Below, piece by piece: positions 35,561-48,700 of a stretch of DNA of 64,000 bases. This stretch comes from Sialis fuliginosa (lineage: Eukaryota; Arthropoda; Insecta; Megaloptera; Sialidae), in the NCBI GenBank assembly GCA_961205875.1, contig OY540814.1:10894993-10958992 (forward strand), given 5' to 3'. Both the position numbers and the translations under genes were made by a program. Under the pieces are notes generated by a model. That model saw nothing but the letters and a program-made list of their open reading frames with translations, did no database searches and was not told the origin of the DNA. Every line of letters starts with the position of its first letter. The stretch's first letter is position 1.

Positions 35561-36310
35561 AGGGTGTATCAATTTTTATGCGTATTTGAATTCAGGATGC
35601 CCTAATATATAATACATAACATCTCTTAGCTTGTAAAAAAATAATTTAGTCGGAATGGCTTCTGAAAAAAATATTGACATTTAAAAGGTACATGTGGCGC
35701 CGCCGAGCGGGAAAATGTTGAATTATAAAAAAACATGATGTTAGTTCAAGCTGTTTTTGCTAGATGGTACTACATGTACTTTTTAAATGCTAATATTTTT
35801 TCAGAAATAATTCTAAGTCAATTTTTTTTACACGTTAGAGACGCTATTGTTTGTATTAGAGCAGCCTGAATCCAAAAATGCACTTAAAAAGATTCGCTCT
35901 GATCGATAAAACCGTTTCTTATCAACTTTTGTCCAAAAAATTTGCTCGAAAAATTGAGCAAGTGAAAGAATTTTAAATCTAGTGTAATAATATAATAATA
36001 TGTATGCTATCAGTGGGTTCTCTTACATACGATAAAAGGTCTATTACTTTCAAATACGATAAGGGTGTATTAATTTTTGTACTAAAAAATACACCCTTTT
36101 TGAATTTGAATGTAATTACACCCCATCGTATGTAATAATAAATGATATCAGATTTTAAATACAATCATTGGTTCAAATTTTCAAGAAAATGTTTAAGACA
36201 AAAGTGTTATCAATCCAAGAGCAACTTTTTATGGGCATATTTGGAATTAGGGTGCCCTAATACATACAATAGCGTCTTTAACTCGACAAAAAATTTTTGA
36301 CTCCAAAAAA
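35561..36310. repeat. Cluster of related inverted repeats
   Basis: GGATGCCCTAATATATAATA plus a TAACATCTCTTAGC-like block (35597 on) pairs with a reversed version ending near 35880 (GAGCAGCCTGAATCC). A third partial copy (GGGTGCCCTAATACATACAA) lies at 36250. Between them AAGGGTGTATTAATTTTTGT forms a small hairpin with AAAAATACACCCTT (36061-36098). These are probably one foldback element and a fragment. Confidence 0.5.
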
Positions 36311-36821
36311 GTTAGACGTACAAAAATTTATGTTATTTTTGAATAGGGAATATAAAAAAATCAAAACATATTTTTTCAGTATATTTGTTTATATGGTGGA
36401 GGTGCCGTCATGTTACATCATCAGATAAAATATTTTTAAATATATTTATTTAATAAAATATTGTCGTATATGAATATTTAGTAACAAGTCGCTTATATAT
36501 TACATAGGTAGGTATATATTATTTATGTTAAATATTTTTAAAAAACAAATACTGAATGTTTTAACAAAATACAATTTTAAAGATTTATACATATACATAC
36601 ACGGTGTTCAAAATAAAATGTATATATATACTTCGTAATTTAAATTACTCAATGGCAATAACATTTCTGCTATAAAAAAACTATTAGATTACCTTATCTT
36701 TCCCCAATTACGTTCCCCATTTTTTTCAATAATTTTTACTAAAATTTGAGTTTTTCTCCGCCGCTCCATCTGGCCTTAATACTGTTATGACCCGATCAGT
36801 TGCGTTACTTCCCCCCCCCAC

Positions 36822-37343
36822 CAGTGATGTATTTACCTAAGGGCGTAGGAGGCGATCGCCCGGGGCGGCCGATCCCAGAAGGGCGGCCGGAGGGCGGCGT
36901 ATAAAAAAATATTTTGGTACAATAAAATCACGCAATAATACTTATTTAGACCGGTATTTAACAAAAATCTGAAAATCTGAAGAATTTTGTAACTGAACCA
37001 TGGTTTACTCATGATGTGGACAACCAAAATCAGATCAAACTTAGGATATTATTGTAAACCAATTTTGTAACAAATATTGTGAGTAGCAAAACTGCACCTT
37101 AAAATAACCTGTTTTAGCCTCCACAGCTTGGACTATACTACAATACACAGACAAAATTTGCTTTCGGCAAAATAATCATGCGAACTATCCTATTTCTAAT
37201 AATCCTTGTTCTCCAATAATTTATTCTGAAATCACTTATTGCTAAACTTTTGTTTATACTAAGTTTTTGGTATTAAAAAAATATATATACTGGGGCGGCC
37301 GACCATATTCGCCCAGGGCGCAAAATTTAGAAATACGTCTCTG
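36822..37343. mobile_element. hAT-like MITE, CAGTGATGTATTTACC ends
   Basis: The ends CAGTGATGTATTTAC and the complement of GAAATACGTCTCTG enclose GC-rich subterminal GGGCGGCCGA blocks. Flanks CCCCCCAC and CCCCCACT agree over seven bases if the C run slipped by one, consistent with an 8-bp duplication. It is 522 bp long with no coding sequence. Confidence 0.7.
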
Positions 37344-38935
37344 CCCCCACTCTTAATTAATTGCTAAGAAATAAAATAAAGGAAAAACAGGATATTTGGA
37401 TATAACATTAGGATAAAGTAAGGTAATTAATAACAAGATTTATGAATGCACAAAACATTTTAATATAAACTTAAAAATCGTACAACAATATGAAAAATTA
37501 GAGACTATTATACATATAAGTATTTTTTTTTATTTTACAACGGGATGGAAAACTCCGTTCTCACTATAAATAGGTAACCCTTCTACGTCTTAGGTACAAT
37601 ATAATTATTTAAATAAATATGTGAATATATAGATATTATACATGATTCTAACACAGATCAATGAAACACACATCGAGTAGGCCTTGCTTACATCTATGGT
37701 GGACTTAACGAATTGTTTATAAACATCACGAAAATACCATCAAAACATTATGCGTACAATTATATATTTATACAGACATACATGCATTGTTATGATCAAA
37801 TACATTCAACTGCCATAATATATGTGATTTATTAATACAAAATATCCTCAATTTCTATTTTGAGGCTTTTGGGATTTGGTGTTACTGGATAACGTTTCAT
37901 CGCGAATTATAATGAACATCTCGATAGCTTTACGAAATTATTATGAAGTTCACAACACTTGAGACGAAACGTTGGTCAAGAAAACATTTAAATCAGAATA
38001 TGAATGAGTAGATAAAAATATAAATATATAATCGTTTTTTTTTAATATAAAAATACACATTAAATTTGTTTAATATGATTATCAAATATAATTCACACAT
38101 ATATTCATAAAAAGCACAGTTAAATCACCAGGTTAATTGTTAATAGCATTTCTTTAAACTATGATACATTGAAAAAAGCATTTAAAATCATTAACTATTG
38201 ATATTTCAAATAATAGTTGCATTTTTACGTATATCAAGTTTCTTTAACATCGTTGTACAAAATTTGGTCTTCAAGTCTATCACAAATAAATAATAATATT
38301 AAAATATATAGTATTGGCATGAAAATGTTATTTTTATACTTATTCAGGAACGGTTCTATATTTCTGTGTATCTTCATATTCTCAATTCAAAGTAATATAA
38401 GATTTCTTTAGTTTTAAGAGGTTCATTTTAAGTTTGTAAAAAAGATTTACAGAATTATTTCAATAGACTCAAAATGGTAAGATTATTCTAGGAGATTAAA
38501 GAAGAATCATAGTGGTCATTTTAAGAGATTATTTTTAGTTTAAAAATCAAAAGAAAAAATATTTCAATTGAACTGAAAACAGAAAATGAATAAATCAAAC
38601 TAACTACTCATTAAAATGTAGGTACCTATATAAGTAGTTTAAAACAATCAACATTTGATGTGAATTATTTTTGAATTATTCTAATGAACAATCACACATA
38701 AAATAAAATGATCGCAGTACAAAAATGTCCCATTTATAAATACATTTACGTATACTTGTTTTATTCATTAAATACAATTTTAACGAATATTATATGAAAC
38801 TGTCTTAATGAATATTTTCAAGTCCACCATAAAAAATGGCTGAAAGTAAAACATATCGTTTATAGATCTGCAACAATCGCAAGTAACTGTTTTGAATGTA
38901 CCCTGTTGCGCTAGATCTTTGTTTTCAGGGCTGGC
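37344..38935. other. AT-rich intergenic DNA
   Basis: No exon, RNA gene or bounded transposon is seen. A phrase near 37870-37980 (GATAACGTTTCATCGCGAAT and, in reverse sense, ACGAAACGTTGG) is slightly GC-richer but gives no reading frame. Confidence 0.4.
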
Positions 38936-39300
38936 TCGACAAATATTGCCATCCCAAGCAACTCTAATAAATGAACTAAATTAACTGAATTGTTTCGTAT
39001 TTGTACAATACAAGATGTTTACGAGTAGGTATATAGACCCTATCTATTTTTTAATATGTATGTTTTACACAAAACAAATATATATATTTTACTTCAGCAA
39101 CATTTTTGTGAGTATATAAAGCTGAAAATTTCTGTTGTAGATAATTTTTAAGCATGAATGAAATTGTTACAAATAAAAATGCTTAAATATTTTATTTATA
39201 AAAAATAGATAGAAGCTTTAGTAAACATCCTTTTGTAATGGAAATAAAATAAAATTGCTTGTTAATTTTTTTACTGGCGGATTTTGTCGAACCGGCCATG
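38936..39300. mobile_element. Probable diverged hAT-like MITE
   Basis: Left CAGGGCTGGCTCGACAAAT and right complement CATGGCCGGTTCGACAAAAT pair with a few mismatches, and both continue into a GCCA block. The flanking octamers are T-rich and not clearly duplicated. Confidence 0.45.
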
Positions 39301-39513
39301 TTTTTAAATTACATAATAGTTATATAGACATGCTGAATAGTAGAAAATCATCACATTCCATGAGGGCCAAATTCAGTCCCCGGTAATTATTGTTATAATA
39401 GTGTTATTAATTATTTTATATTTTTACACTAATGTTAAAGCGACATCTCAAATTTTGATATACTTTTGGCTATTTTAATCGAATTGAAATATATGGAAAA
39501 ATAATGCTATATA

Positions 39514-40214
39514 CAGTATGTTCCACGATAGATGTAATAATCAAGAGATGTAATAAACAAAAAAAATCGAATTTCGGAATGACATTAAGAGTCCTGCTTG
39601 ATGTAAAACTAACGTATACCAAAAATTAGTCGATGTGGTTTCCTACAGGGTATTTCATAAGCAAAGTTGAAAAAATTACCAAAAATAAAGAACCTTTATT
39701 TTTCAAAAGTTGTTTAAAATGTAATTTTGGCACCTCCTTTTTAATAGATAGTTTGGTTTGGAGCTTGTTCAACATTGACGATAAATTAGAGATGATGAGA
39801 TTGACAAGATGAGACAACGTCATATTTGACAGATATAGTCAATAACAACTAAATAATGTGTCTCTATTGTTGTTTCCATATCCTACTTTTTACTTCACAA
39901 TAAAATATCTTATACTTAATTTATTGAAAGTGTAACTTTTTTAATGATCTGAAATTCGGTATGGGGTTATAATATTACATTTAAAACAAACTTTCTCAGT
40001 GGATTTTTTTTGTATTTTGAAAAATATAAGTAGTTTGTTCTTGGTTATTTTTATAACTTTGCTTATAAAACACCATGTAGAGGACCGAATGGATTCATTA
40101 TTGGTATATGTTAGTTTTATGTCAAGCAGGACTCGATTCCCAAATGTCAATCCGAAATTTAGATTTTTTTTGTTCAATACACCTTTTGTTACATTTATAT
40201 ACTGGGACATCCTG
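39514..40214. mobile_element. Long-TIR MITE, TACAGGATGTCCC class
   Basis: Left CAGTATGTTCCACGATA and right complement CAGGATGTCCCAGTATA, bordered by TA, continue into inverted arms of about 200 bp. Shared blocks are AAACAAAAAAAATC, AGTCCTGCTTGA and AAAACTAACGTATACCA. The open frames on either strand are products of the palindrome. Confidence 0.75.
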
Positions 40215-42189
40215 TATATTAAAGTATATCAAAATACAGAGGGATTTGACAGTAGGAAAAGCAATCTTGTTTTTATAATGAAAATATTGAATTACATTTG
40301 ATAAAATAATCACCGAAAAACAAGAATGTTTTTACTACTTGTTAATGAAATTAATAATTTTATGATTTTTTTTCGTGTGTTTCATAACAAGACACAGACT
40401 GTTTTTCATTTAGGTTTTTTTTAATTAATTTAATTTCTTAATAATAATTTTGTTCGGATCACCGGTATATTTTTCGACACAAACCGATTGGATCAGTTTA
40501 ATGTCTGGTATATGAAATATTATACAAAACGAAAGTAGAATATTGCATATCCATATTTATCAACAATTACTTATTAATTAAAATAACAATATATATATTA
40601 TATATTTATTTACGAAAATATCTATAATATGGAAAATTTTATTTACTCTGAAATAGTTTTAATTTTATGACATATATGTTAGTATTATTTTTGGTAAGTA
40701 TGTTAATTTCGAGTTTCATAAAATTTAAACTACTTCATGTTTAAATAAATCGTGCAAAAGCGTTTAATATTTATAATATGATATTAATTGTACATTAAGC
40801 CAAAATATAAAATATAGATGAGGGTATATATTATTTACATGACTGATTTTAAAATGCAAATACATATACAAGTCGGTATACAAAATAATTATTATTTATT
40901 TAAGAAATATGAATAATCATGTACATATTTGTAGCGTCGCGCTAATTAATGAATATATGCATTTGTTTAGATTTATTTTGGTTGAAATAAGTAGAATGCC
41001 ACACCTGTTGCAATGACAGAGCGACAGATCCAAAGACATTGTATACATAGACTAATCGTAAGTGAGCCATAGAATTTTATGTAAGTCAACGTCAATCATA
41101 AATAATAAGAGAAAGAAATATTGAGTATCTACGTGACGCGGACTGTCGTTTCTGAAGTATCTTTATTCTGTGGTCCACAGTCGTTCTTTTTCTTACTACT
41201 CGAGAGTTATCGTTTTCAGCTGGCTCACTATCTCTATAGATAGATCTGTTTAATTTTTGATAAGTAAGCATTCAGAATATACAATTGTATATTTCTTGTT
41301 AATTTAAAACAAATAGTCAATTGTTGACTAATTATTTTATTACTCAAATTATAATTTTTGTTACATTTTCGAGTATTATCACATATTGATAATAAATCTA
41401 AACAGAGCTGAGATGATGTGATTTGACGATTTTTTAAAAATACGTCTTCGAATAAAGGCAAAGTAATTTTAATAGATATCAAAATAAAGTTATTTTTTAT
41501 TTTGCGGCCGGTACTGATAAATATTTTAGAAAGTATTTAATTTTATATTAATACTGTCATTTTTATTAATTAAGTAAATTTTCTTCTTCCCACACCTACT
41601 TTTTAATAAAGATATCAACAGTGATTTATTTTTTGGTCACTTATTTGGCTTTGTGATGATCCTGATAAAATATTTTTATTCTACCAAGACGAGTTGGATT
41701 TAAAGAGTAACAAGAATATTGACAAATAACTGATAGAAAATTTTCAAAACGTGGCATCTATTGCGCTATTTGAAAGGGGATCAAGTGAACCCAAAAATAA
41801 ATCTATAAATTGTCTCATGTTTGTGAGATAAGTAAACTGTGAGAATGAGATCTTTACTAAAATATTTACATCTACAACTATTACACCACGATACAGAGAG
41901 TATTCTATAAAAATAAAACGATCGGTAGATATGCTCATATTTATTTTTGTATTAGCTAAATCTGTTTAAAAATGTATTCAAAATACACATACAATATATA
42001 GCAAACGTTTTATATATATATTTATAATTTTTAGTAACCAAAATTTGAAAATAATTTACATTTTCTATTTTGATTTTCTTATTGTTTTATAGTACATTCA
42101 TGTTAAACACTTTGTAACAGATATTATTATGAAATTGTTATATATTTATATATGTATATATAAAGCCATGAAAAAATATTGTTATACAA
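40215..42189. other. Intergenic DNA with one less AT-rich patch
   Basis: Mostly AT-rich and featureless. A patch at 40985-41235 stands out by base composition. On its minus strand it has a gene-like stretch (EPAENDNSRVVRKRTT, then VDHRIKILQKRQSASRRYS) that runs to a stop near 41100. A TATAG acceptor-like site precedes it, but no donor or partner exon is convincing. I leave it unassigned. Confidence 0.35.
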
Positions 42190-42515
42190 TATGTTATATA
42201 TTTTATTTAATAAGGGTGGAGGGACCATTAAGCTACTACTATAACCTATGTAGAGGAGTCTAGAAGTCGGGCTGGGTGACAAAACTGTTCATATAAGAGA
42301 CAGAACGAGTACGAACTGGCGTAGACGTAGAGACAGACTTACATTCGACTAACTACTACTTAACTAATCCGGAGATGACTATATATAAATATGAATTGTA
42401 TATTAATATAGAAAAATACTGCTTTTCAGACCTGTCCCTCGAACATCTCTTATTGTAAGTGTTTACTTGTCATTGCTTTCGTCTTCATCGACCGAGCCCC
42501 ACTATATTTTATTTA
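42190..42515 (-). other. Less AT-rich patch, possible 3' end of a minus-strand transcript
   Basis: On the minus strand a short frame ends GSVDEDESNDK then TAA (42465-42463). About 250 bp of mixed-composition sequence follows, then AATAAA near 42200. This is compatible with a last exon and 3' UTR, but the presumed acceptor at 42502-42503 lacks a pyrimidine tract, so it is weak. Confidence 0.15.
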
Positions 42516-42527
42516 TTATTAGTTTAT

Positions 42528-42673
42528 ATATGAGACGGTGAGTTCAAAAACTCATTCGTTCCGTTTTAAAAAATAATCGAGATGAATGAATTTTTGACAT
42601 TATTCAAAATCCACTGCATCTCGATTATTTTTTAAAATAGAACGAACGAGTTTTGGAACTCATCTCCTCATAT
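42528..42673. mobile_element. 146-bp hairpin MITE
   Basis: ATATGAGACGGTGAGTTCAA and AACTCATTCGTTC on the left pair with GAACGAACGAGTTTTGGAAC and TCATCTCCTCATAT on the right. CATCTCGATTATTTTTTAAA also pairs with its complement, so nearly the whole element folds back. Confidence 0.7.
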
Positions 42674-43618
42674 GTATTATTGCACACATTTTGAAATACA
42701 ACTAATTGTATCTAGAAAAATGAGTGAAGCGAATCGTTTCAAGAAATCAGGCATTGGGTTGGGTATCTTGTCAGTAGATTTACTTCAATTGATTAATAGA
42801 TAATACTTTGGCAATCGCAGACCATAAGTTTGTAAGATCTATTCACAAGATAGTAGTGAATACTTCTAGTCCGAAACACCTGGTGACTCAAAGTATCGCT
42901 AAATACACATGGAACGCATATATAAATATGTTTATAAAAATTCAACACACATTCATTATTACTGTTTTAGTTAATTTAATATCTGGGTTGCATGCAAACA
43001 CAGATAAAATATCGAAAGACAGATAAACATTTGTTTTGAACTTGATAAAATCGAAAAAACGTTATCTACTGATAGTTGTTCAGCATACAATATGCACTGC
43101 GTTCCAATCCTCTTTTGCAACATAACACGTCGTCGTTTCAGTACGAGTAACCTTTAAAAGTGTGTCAGTTATTTCTTTTAATAGTGCAGTTCTATTTTTG
43201 TACAGCTCGACGATATATTTTAAATCTATATTGCATTATTTTCTGGTTACTACGGCCTATATTCATTATAGTTATGTAGTTTACGAACTCGTTCATTTAC
43301 GATAACTAGTTTGCAATTACGTAATCAATCACGCCATTACAAGATCAGTGTATCGTCGTCACATTAGAGTAACTAGCGTATCGTAAATTTTACATTATTT
43401 GATGATCTGTTATCAAAGGCCAGGTTGTCGTAATTTGTTAAGCGTTCGGTTCTCACATGTGTTGTGTTATGCTACTAATGTATATGGTACATATATACAT
43501 ATTTAATTCGTCATTAAGTCTTGCACATGTTCCAGCAACCTGGCATCGATAATATTCGCTAATCATTAATCGCGCTTGTGTTTCTTAATTAGTGAAAAAT
43601 TACCTTATAATAGTAATA
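42674..43618. other. Intergenic DNA, no gene assigned
   Basis: Composition is somewhat less AT-rich than the surroundings, especially 43080-43600. Short frames exist on both strands, but none has splice signals or a recognisable motif. Confidence 0.35.
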
Positions 43619-44585
43619 CACGGTGTTCTGGAAGCCAACTTAAATAATAAAAATTGATTACCTCTGGTCTGTTTGCACAGTTCAATTTTTTAGTATTTAC
43701 GGAACATTTTGAGTCCCAAAATGAAAAAAATCGTCTCAGCGCTTCTTTAAAAATTCATAATATAAGAATACATAAATCGTGTGCGGGTTATAACGCGATT
43801 TTTTTGTATTATTTATTATTTATGAACTTTTTACTCTACATAATAAACAAAAAAAATAAAAATTATTGGGATTCGAACGTTTTTGTAAATTTAAAATTAT
43901 TAACTAAACGGTACTTTATATCGAAAAATCACAAGAAATACAATAATTTGGTTTTATTTAGAGGATTCCAAAACATAATTGATATTATCGAATTTTCTTA
44001 TAATGCCTTTTTCTTGTGGACTCTCTATAGTCTTTCAGGTATTTTTCTGATCTTTTTGAAACTTGGTAGAAAAATTGATCTTGTAAATATACCTCAGGTA
44101 AGTTCGTTAGTTAGCGGAATTTTCATAGTGAATTTCAAAATGGCGGCCGTTCAAAATTGAAAATAATTCATATCTCGGGTACTAATATCGAATCGATAAA
44201 TTCAAATGTTTTGGAATCCTCTCGATTAAATCAAATTATTATCTCTTGCGGGTTTTCGATATAAAATACCATTTGGTTGATATTTTAAAATTTACAGAAA
44301 CTTATAGAAGATCTTATAAACAATGGATTCCGAGTTTCCAGATAGTTTTTTTATTATTTTGTTTATTATGTAGATTAAAACAGTTTATAAACAATAAATA
44401 ATAAAAAATCGCGTTATAACCTGCACACGATACATACGATTGCTTTATGAATTATTAAAAAAGCGCCGAGGCGATTTTTTTTCATTTTGGTCTTAAAATG
44501 TTCCTAAAATACTAAAGAATTGAATTGTACAAACAGATCAGAGGTAATCATTTTTTTAATTTAGGTTGGCTTCCAGAGCACCGTG
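43619..44585. mobile_element. 967-bp foldback element
   Basis: Nearly the whole element is one imperfect palindrome centred near 44100. Arms of about 450 bp pair from the ends (CACGGTGTTCTGGAAGCCAA and the complement of TTGGCTTCCAGAGCACCGTG) through GCGGGTTATAACGCGATTTT and GAGGATTCCAAAAC blocks. The 168-codon open frame inside is a by-product of the palindrome, with no protein motif. A 109-bp derivative lies at 23432-23540. The target site duplication is unclear. Confidence 0.85.
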
Positions 44586-44779
44586 ATTAATAATAATAAT
44601 AATTAACTCATTGCTATGTCACCTAAAATACATATTAATGAATGCCTCACTATGATGATCTACTATGAAGATAACAGCGCAATATCAAACGAACTATATA
44701 AGGGAACAATTGATTTTATCATATCAATAACAATCAAACGGCTACGTCTATCAGAAGTTATAAATTGTTTTATTATAGG

Positions 44780-44960
44780 TAATGGCTTACATTCCAGCCT
44801 CGCCATATTCAAATCGAATATCAAGTATCGCCGCAAACGATCACGTTTACGGTAATATTGAGATGTCTCAGGTACTGCACATCCTTCCGATATCAGGGAG
44901 ACAAAACGATTCTCCCCCCGATGTCGGGATCGGGCAAACAACCAACATCACCTCAGTCGT
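44780..44960. other. GC-richer island of unknown nature
   Basis: About 180 bp of balanced composition, open on both strands, between two transposons. It contains CCGATATCAGGG and CCCGATGTCGGG. Plus-strand peptide MAYIPASPYSNRISSIAAND is gene-like, but there is no motif, splice context or partner. It may be a repeat fragment. Confidence 0.3.
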
Positions 44961-44989
44961 GAATTGTAAAACTTACAACTACTACACAG

Positions 44990-45790
44990 TAGGGTGTGTA
45001 AAAAAAACACTACTTTTTTTCTTCGCTCTCTGTACGAAATAAGTTAGTTTATGACCTAAAATAAATCCTTGCTGAAGGATTACCCTGTGTTCAATTTTAA
45101 GAGGTGCCGCAAAGGGGAGGTCCCGTTGTACATTTAAATAACATTGAAAAATTATTTTTTAGTACTAATGTTGGTATTACTGATTCATGATTAATGGGTT
45201 ATAAAAAATTATGGACGTCATTTTGTAGAGAATAAAATTATTTTTTAATAATGTTAGTTGTCGGCTGGGTCATTCTTTTTCCGATAACTCAGTAGTAGGG
45301 TTATATAATATTGCTATTTAAGTGATATTTATAGAATATTGACGTTAAAATGCTGATTATTGTAGAAAAATAAATATTTAAAAGATTTATAAGTTTCAAC
45401 TTATTGCATTTACACTTATACCTCTGTAGACTATTTTTATAGAGAATTAAATATACCATAAAATTAACATTTAACTTATTTTTATAAAAACTATAGTTTA
45501 GTTGTGACGTTCATTTTAACAAATTAATCACTTGGAATGTTTATAACTTTTGATACTTTGAATTGAGGGTCATGACACTTTTGTAGAGAATTTTATCTTC
45601 TATAAACTTATCATGAATCAGTAATACCAACTTTAGTACTAAATAATCATTTCTCCGTGTTATTTAAATGGGAAACGGGACTCCCTTTTGCGGCACCTCT
45701 TAAAATTGAACTACAGCGAGAATTTATTTTAGGTCATAAACTAACTTATTTTGTAACAAGAGTGAATGTTAATTTTTTTGACACACCCTA
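44990..45790. mobile_element. 801-bp long-TIR element with exact 8-bp target duplication
   Basis: Ends TAGGGTGTGTAAAAAAA and TTTTTTTGACACACCCTA are followed inward by about 200 bp of imperfect inverted arms (TTATGACCTAAAATAAA, GAGGTGCCGCAAA, GGTATTACTGATTCATGA). CTACACAG flanks it exactly on both sides (44982-44989 and 45791-45798). Eight-base duplication fits hAT or P superfamilies. It is non-coding. Confidence 0.9.
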
Positions 45791-45798
45791 CTACACAG

Positions 45799-48700
45799 GC
45801 TTGGCTTTAAATAACTAACAATCAAATTGCATGTGCACTACAGTTTATACATATGTATAGTAAGGCCGAATCAGTTATTTCGCTATTATTTTAATAAATT
45901 GGTATTATCTTTGTTGAATAAATATATTTAGAAAATCTATTCTTATTTAAAGCCAATTCTGTAGTAATGAAATGAAAATAACCAAAATAAAAACACATAT
46001 AAAATTATTTAACAAAATATATATATTCAATAAAAATCAACAAATGATTTATAAAATACATTAATAAAAATCCATTTAAACGGTGAAAAAATAAAAGTAA
46101 CAAAACCAAGCAATTATTCACTAATATTATCTAAAAATATATCCGCTACGTGTTAGAAAAAATATGATTTAAATAGAAAAGGGGTTCCTATCTATCTACA
46201 TAGTAAATAATGTAGTTAACAAATACCATATAAATCGACATGATGCTATGCGATATCTCTTTTCAGCGTATTCAAAAATAAAATATATATAAAATTTATA
46301 AAATATAAATAATTATGTTACATCTCTGCTTGTGATGCATATTGAAACGTTTACATCGATTTATATATTATTTGATAATAAGCAGAGGTTTGTGACCACG
46401 CGACCAATTCTTTCTATGACATAACATGCAATACTGTTTGTCGGACGCGTGGTCCTAAAGTAACAGTTATCCGAGATGACTTTTACTTCTAACCAATAAA
46501 AGTAATCATTACTGTCTACTGTATCTAGATATTGTGTTAAATGGCCTGTACAAACTGCACATACCCGTTTTGATTTATTGATCCATTGTAACATAGAATA
46601 GGTGGAACAGCAATAATCACTTGGGTAAAATTAAAGTCACCTCCTTATACAGTATCATCACATATGTAAGTGTGTGACGCGGTCGCGCGTCTTCTAAAAC
46701 AGTCTCTCAGCTAACCAATATCAGACATGTTAAGAATACCAGAGATGCCGGCCGTAAGGACAACAACACAATAAATATAATATAATAACTAAAATATTAT
46801 TGTTAGATTTATCACAAATTAATTGTAGCTGTATATAGATATAGGTATATTGACATTGTTAAATTAAATGTATGGCTACATTAAACATTTCGATTTCATT
46901 TTTGATATGAATTTAGGTATTAGTTACTCTATGAGAAGGATTTTATGCTACTTTATATCTACATATTTTTTGATTTCATTTCAAATATAACATTTTACTA
47001 AAAAACAATATAAAAAACTTTATACAATTTAAAATTACCATATGTATTTTTGTAACAATATACATAATAACTGAAAAAATAATTTAAATGGAATGGTTTC
47101 TATATTCAAACTAATATAAATACATATTATATTAAATTAAGTTAGTTTTCTTAGATTACGATTGGTAAAATCAGGTAAGAAATAAGATAGATATCATTAT
47201 AATTATCAAGTACATATGTAACTTGATTTAGGTAATTGAATAATTCAATTTAATAGGTATTATATTAAATGTCGGTAGAGGAAGGATAGAAAATAACAAA
47301 TTGGGTTGGTAAGTTTGAAAAGAAGAGATATGTGTTAAGGTAGGTACGGTTAGCGAGCAGTGAACAGGCAATCTCTGGCATTCTGAAGGGCAGATGGTAC
47401 GTTCGCGAAGGTACATTAGAAACTATAACCTGCTCGTGACGTAACGAATATACATCTCTACTGATATGCCGATACATAGTTTGTAAAACAAACATTATAT
47501 ATACGCAGAGTAACAAGTACATTATCAATAAAATTGGGACTAGATACACTTCGTGAGAATAATATATAGTGATTCGTACAAAATCTTTAAATAGTATTTT
47601 TTAATAATATTTATGTACAAAATTAAAAAAATCTTCTACAAAATCTAGATGTATATCGAGTTTTCGAATATAGTACAAATTTCCGCTAAGACATTCTAGA
47701 AAAGCCCGTGAAAAAATAATATACAAAATTTATCTAATGTATAAAAAATCACTTTGGATGAAGTTTAAATATCTTAATTCATATATAAGTGACCATATAA
47801 TATAATAAACAGGGTGTTTTAGTCAAACTATGACCAAATGTACAGATCCTAATATAATGAATCGAATTATGTTTTACACAACAATTTCTCATTTTAAATA
47901 AGAACTCCTTAACAAGTGATCCTAATCGATAAAACGAATATTTATTAAGTATGTTAAATAAAAACATTATAAAAATCAGTTCTTTTTAATGATGTAAATA
48001 AATTTCAAAAAAACTGTAAATACTATCAAATTATGAGTAATTATAAAAATTGTTATATAAAACGTTCCTCATTTTAAAACAACAATACTGAGATGAGCAT
48101 ACTGTTCATGCTTCTAATAAAAAAAACAATATATAAATAAAGTATAAATTTATGTGCTGTTATTTTTAATCAGTGTTATATTGCAACAGCTTGAGCACAA
48201 ATTAGTTACAAAATATATATATTTTGAAATCAATGATAGATTCAACAGGTGATAAATTGACTAATATACCCTGCTACAACATGTACTTCTTAAGGTTGTG
48301 TAAAACCTTTTGCAAACTGTCTTTGTATCCAAAGCACCACAAAGTAAAATAGAACATAAATGGATGATGGTTCCACTTTCGGAAGCATTTGTTCATAAAA
48401 ACCACTACCAATTTGTATTTTTACATTATACATAAACAGCCATGCTGATATTTGATTTAATTAAAATTTCGAATACACAGTGTTGCTTTAGATACTCCCT
48501 TAACCATACATGAAGATTTTAAGCATAGGTAACTAGTAGTTCATTTGGGCATTCTCATTATCAAAAAAACGTATATACTTTTATATAACGAAAAACCCAA
48601 GCAGTCGTTATCGATAATTATCTGACAAGTCTGTGGATGTATAGAAGTCTAAGCGGCCCAATTGTCATTTGACGTTGATAAACCGTTTAGAAGCGGCGCT

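Noticed and set aside
39941-40313. Overlapping frames of 60-100 codons on both strands
   Set aside because: They sit in the arm of the 39514-40214 MITE, and similar peptides arise from the other arm. They are not a protein gene.
43654-44160. A 168-codon open frame, among the longest in the window
   Set aside because: It lies wholly within the foldback element, is Phe/Leu/Ile/Asn/Lys-rich, has no motif, and spans the palindrome centre. It is a by-product of the hairpin sequence.
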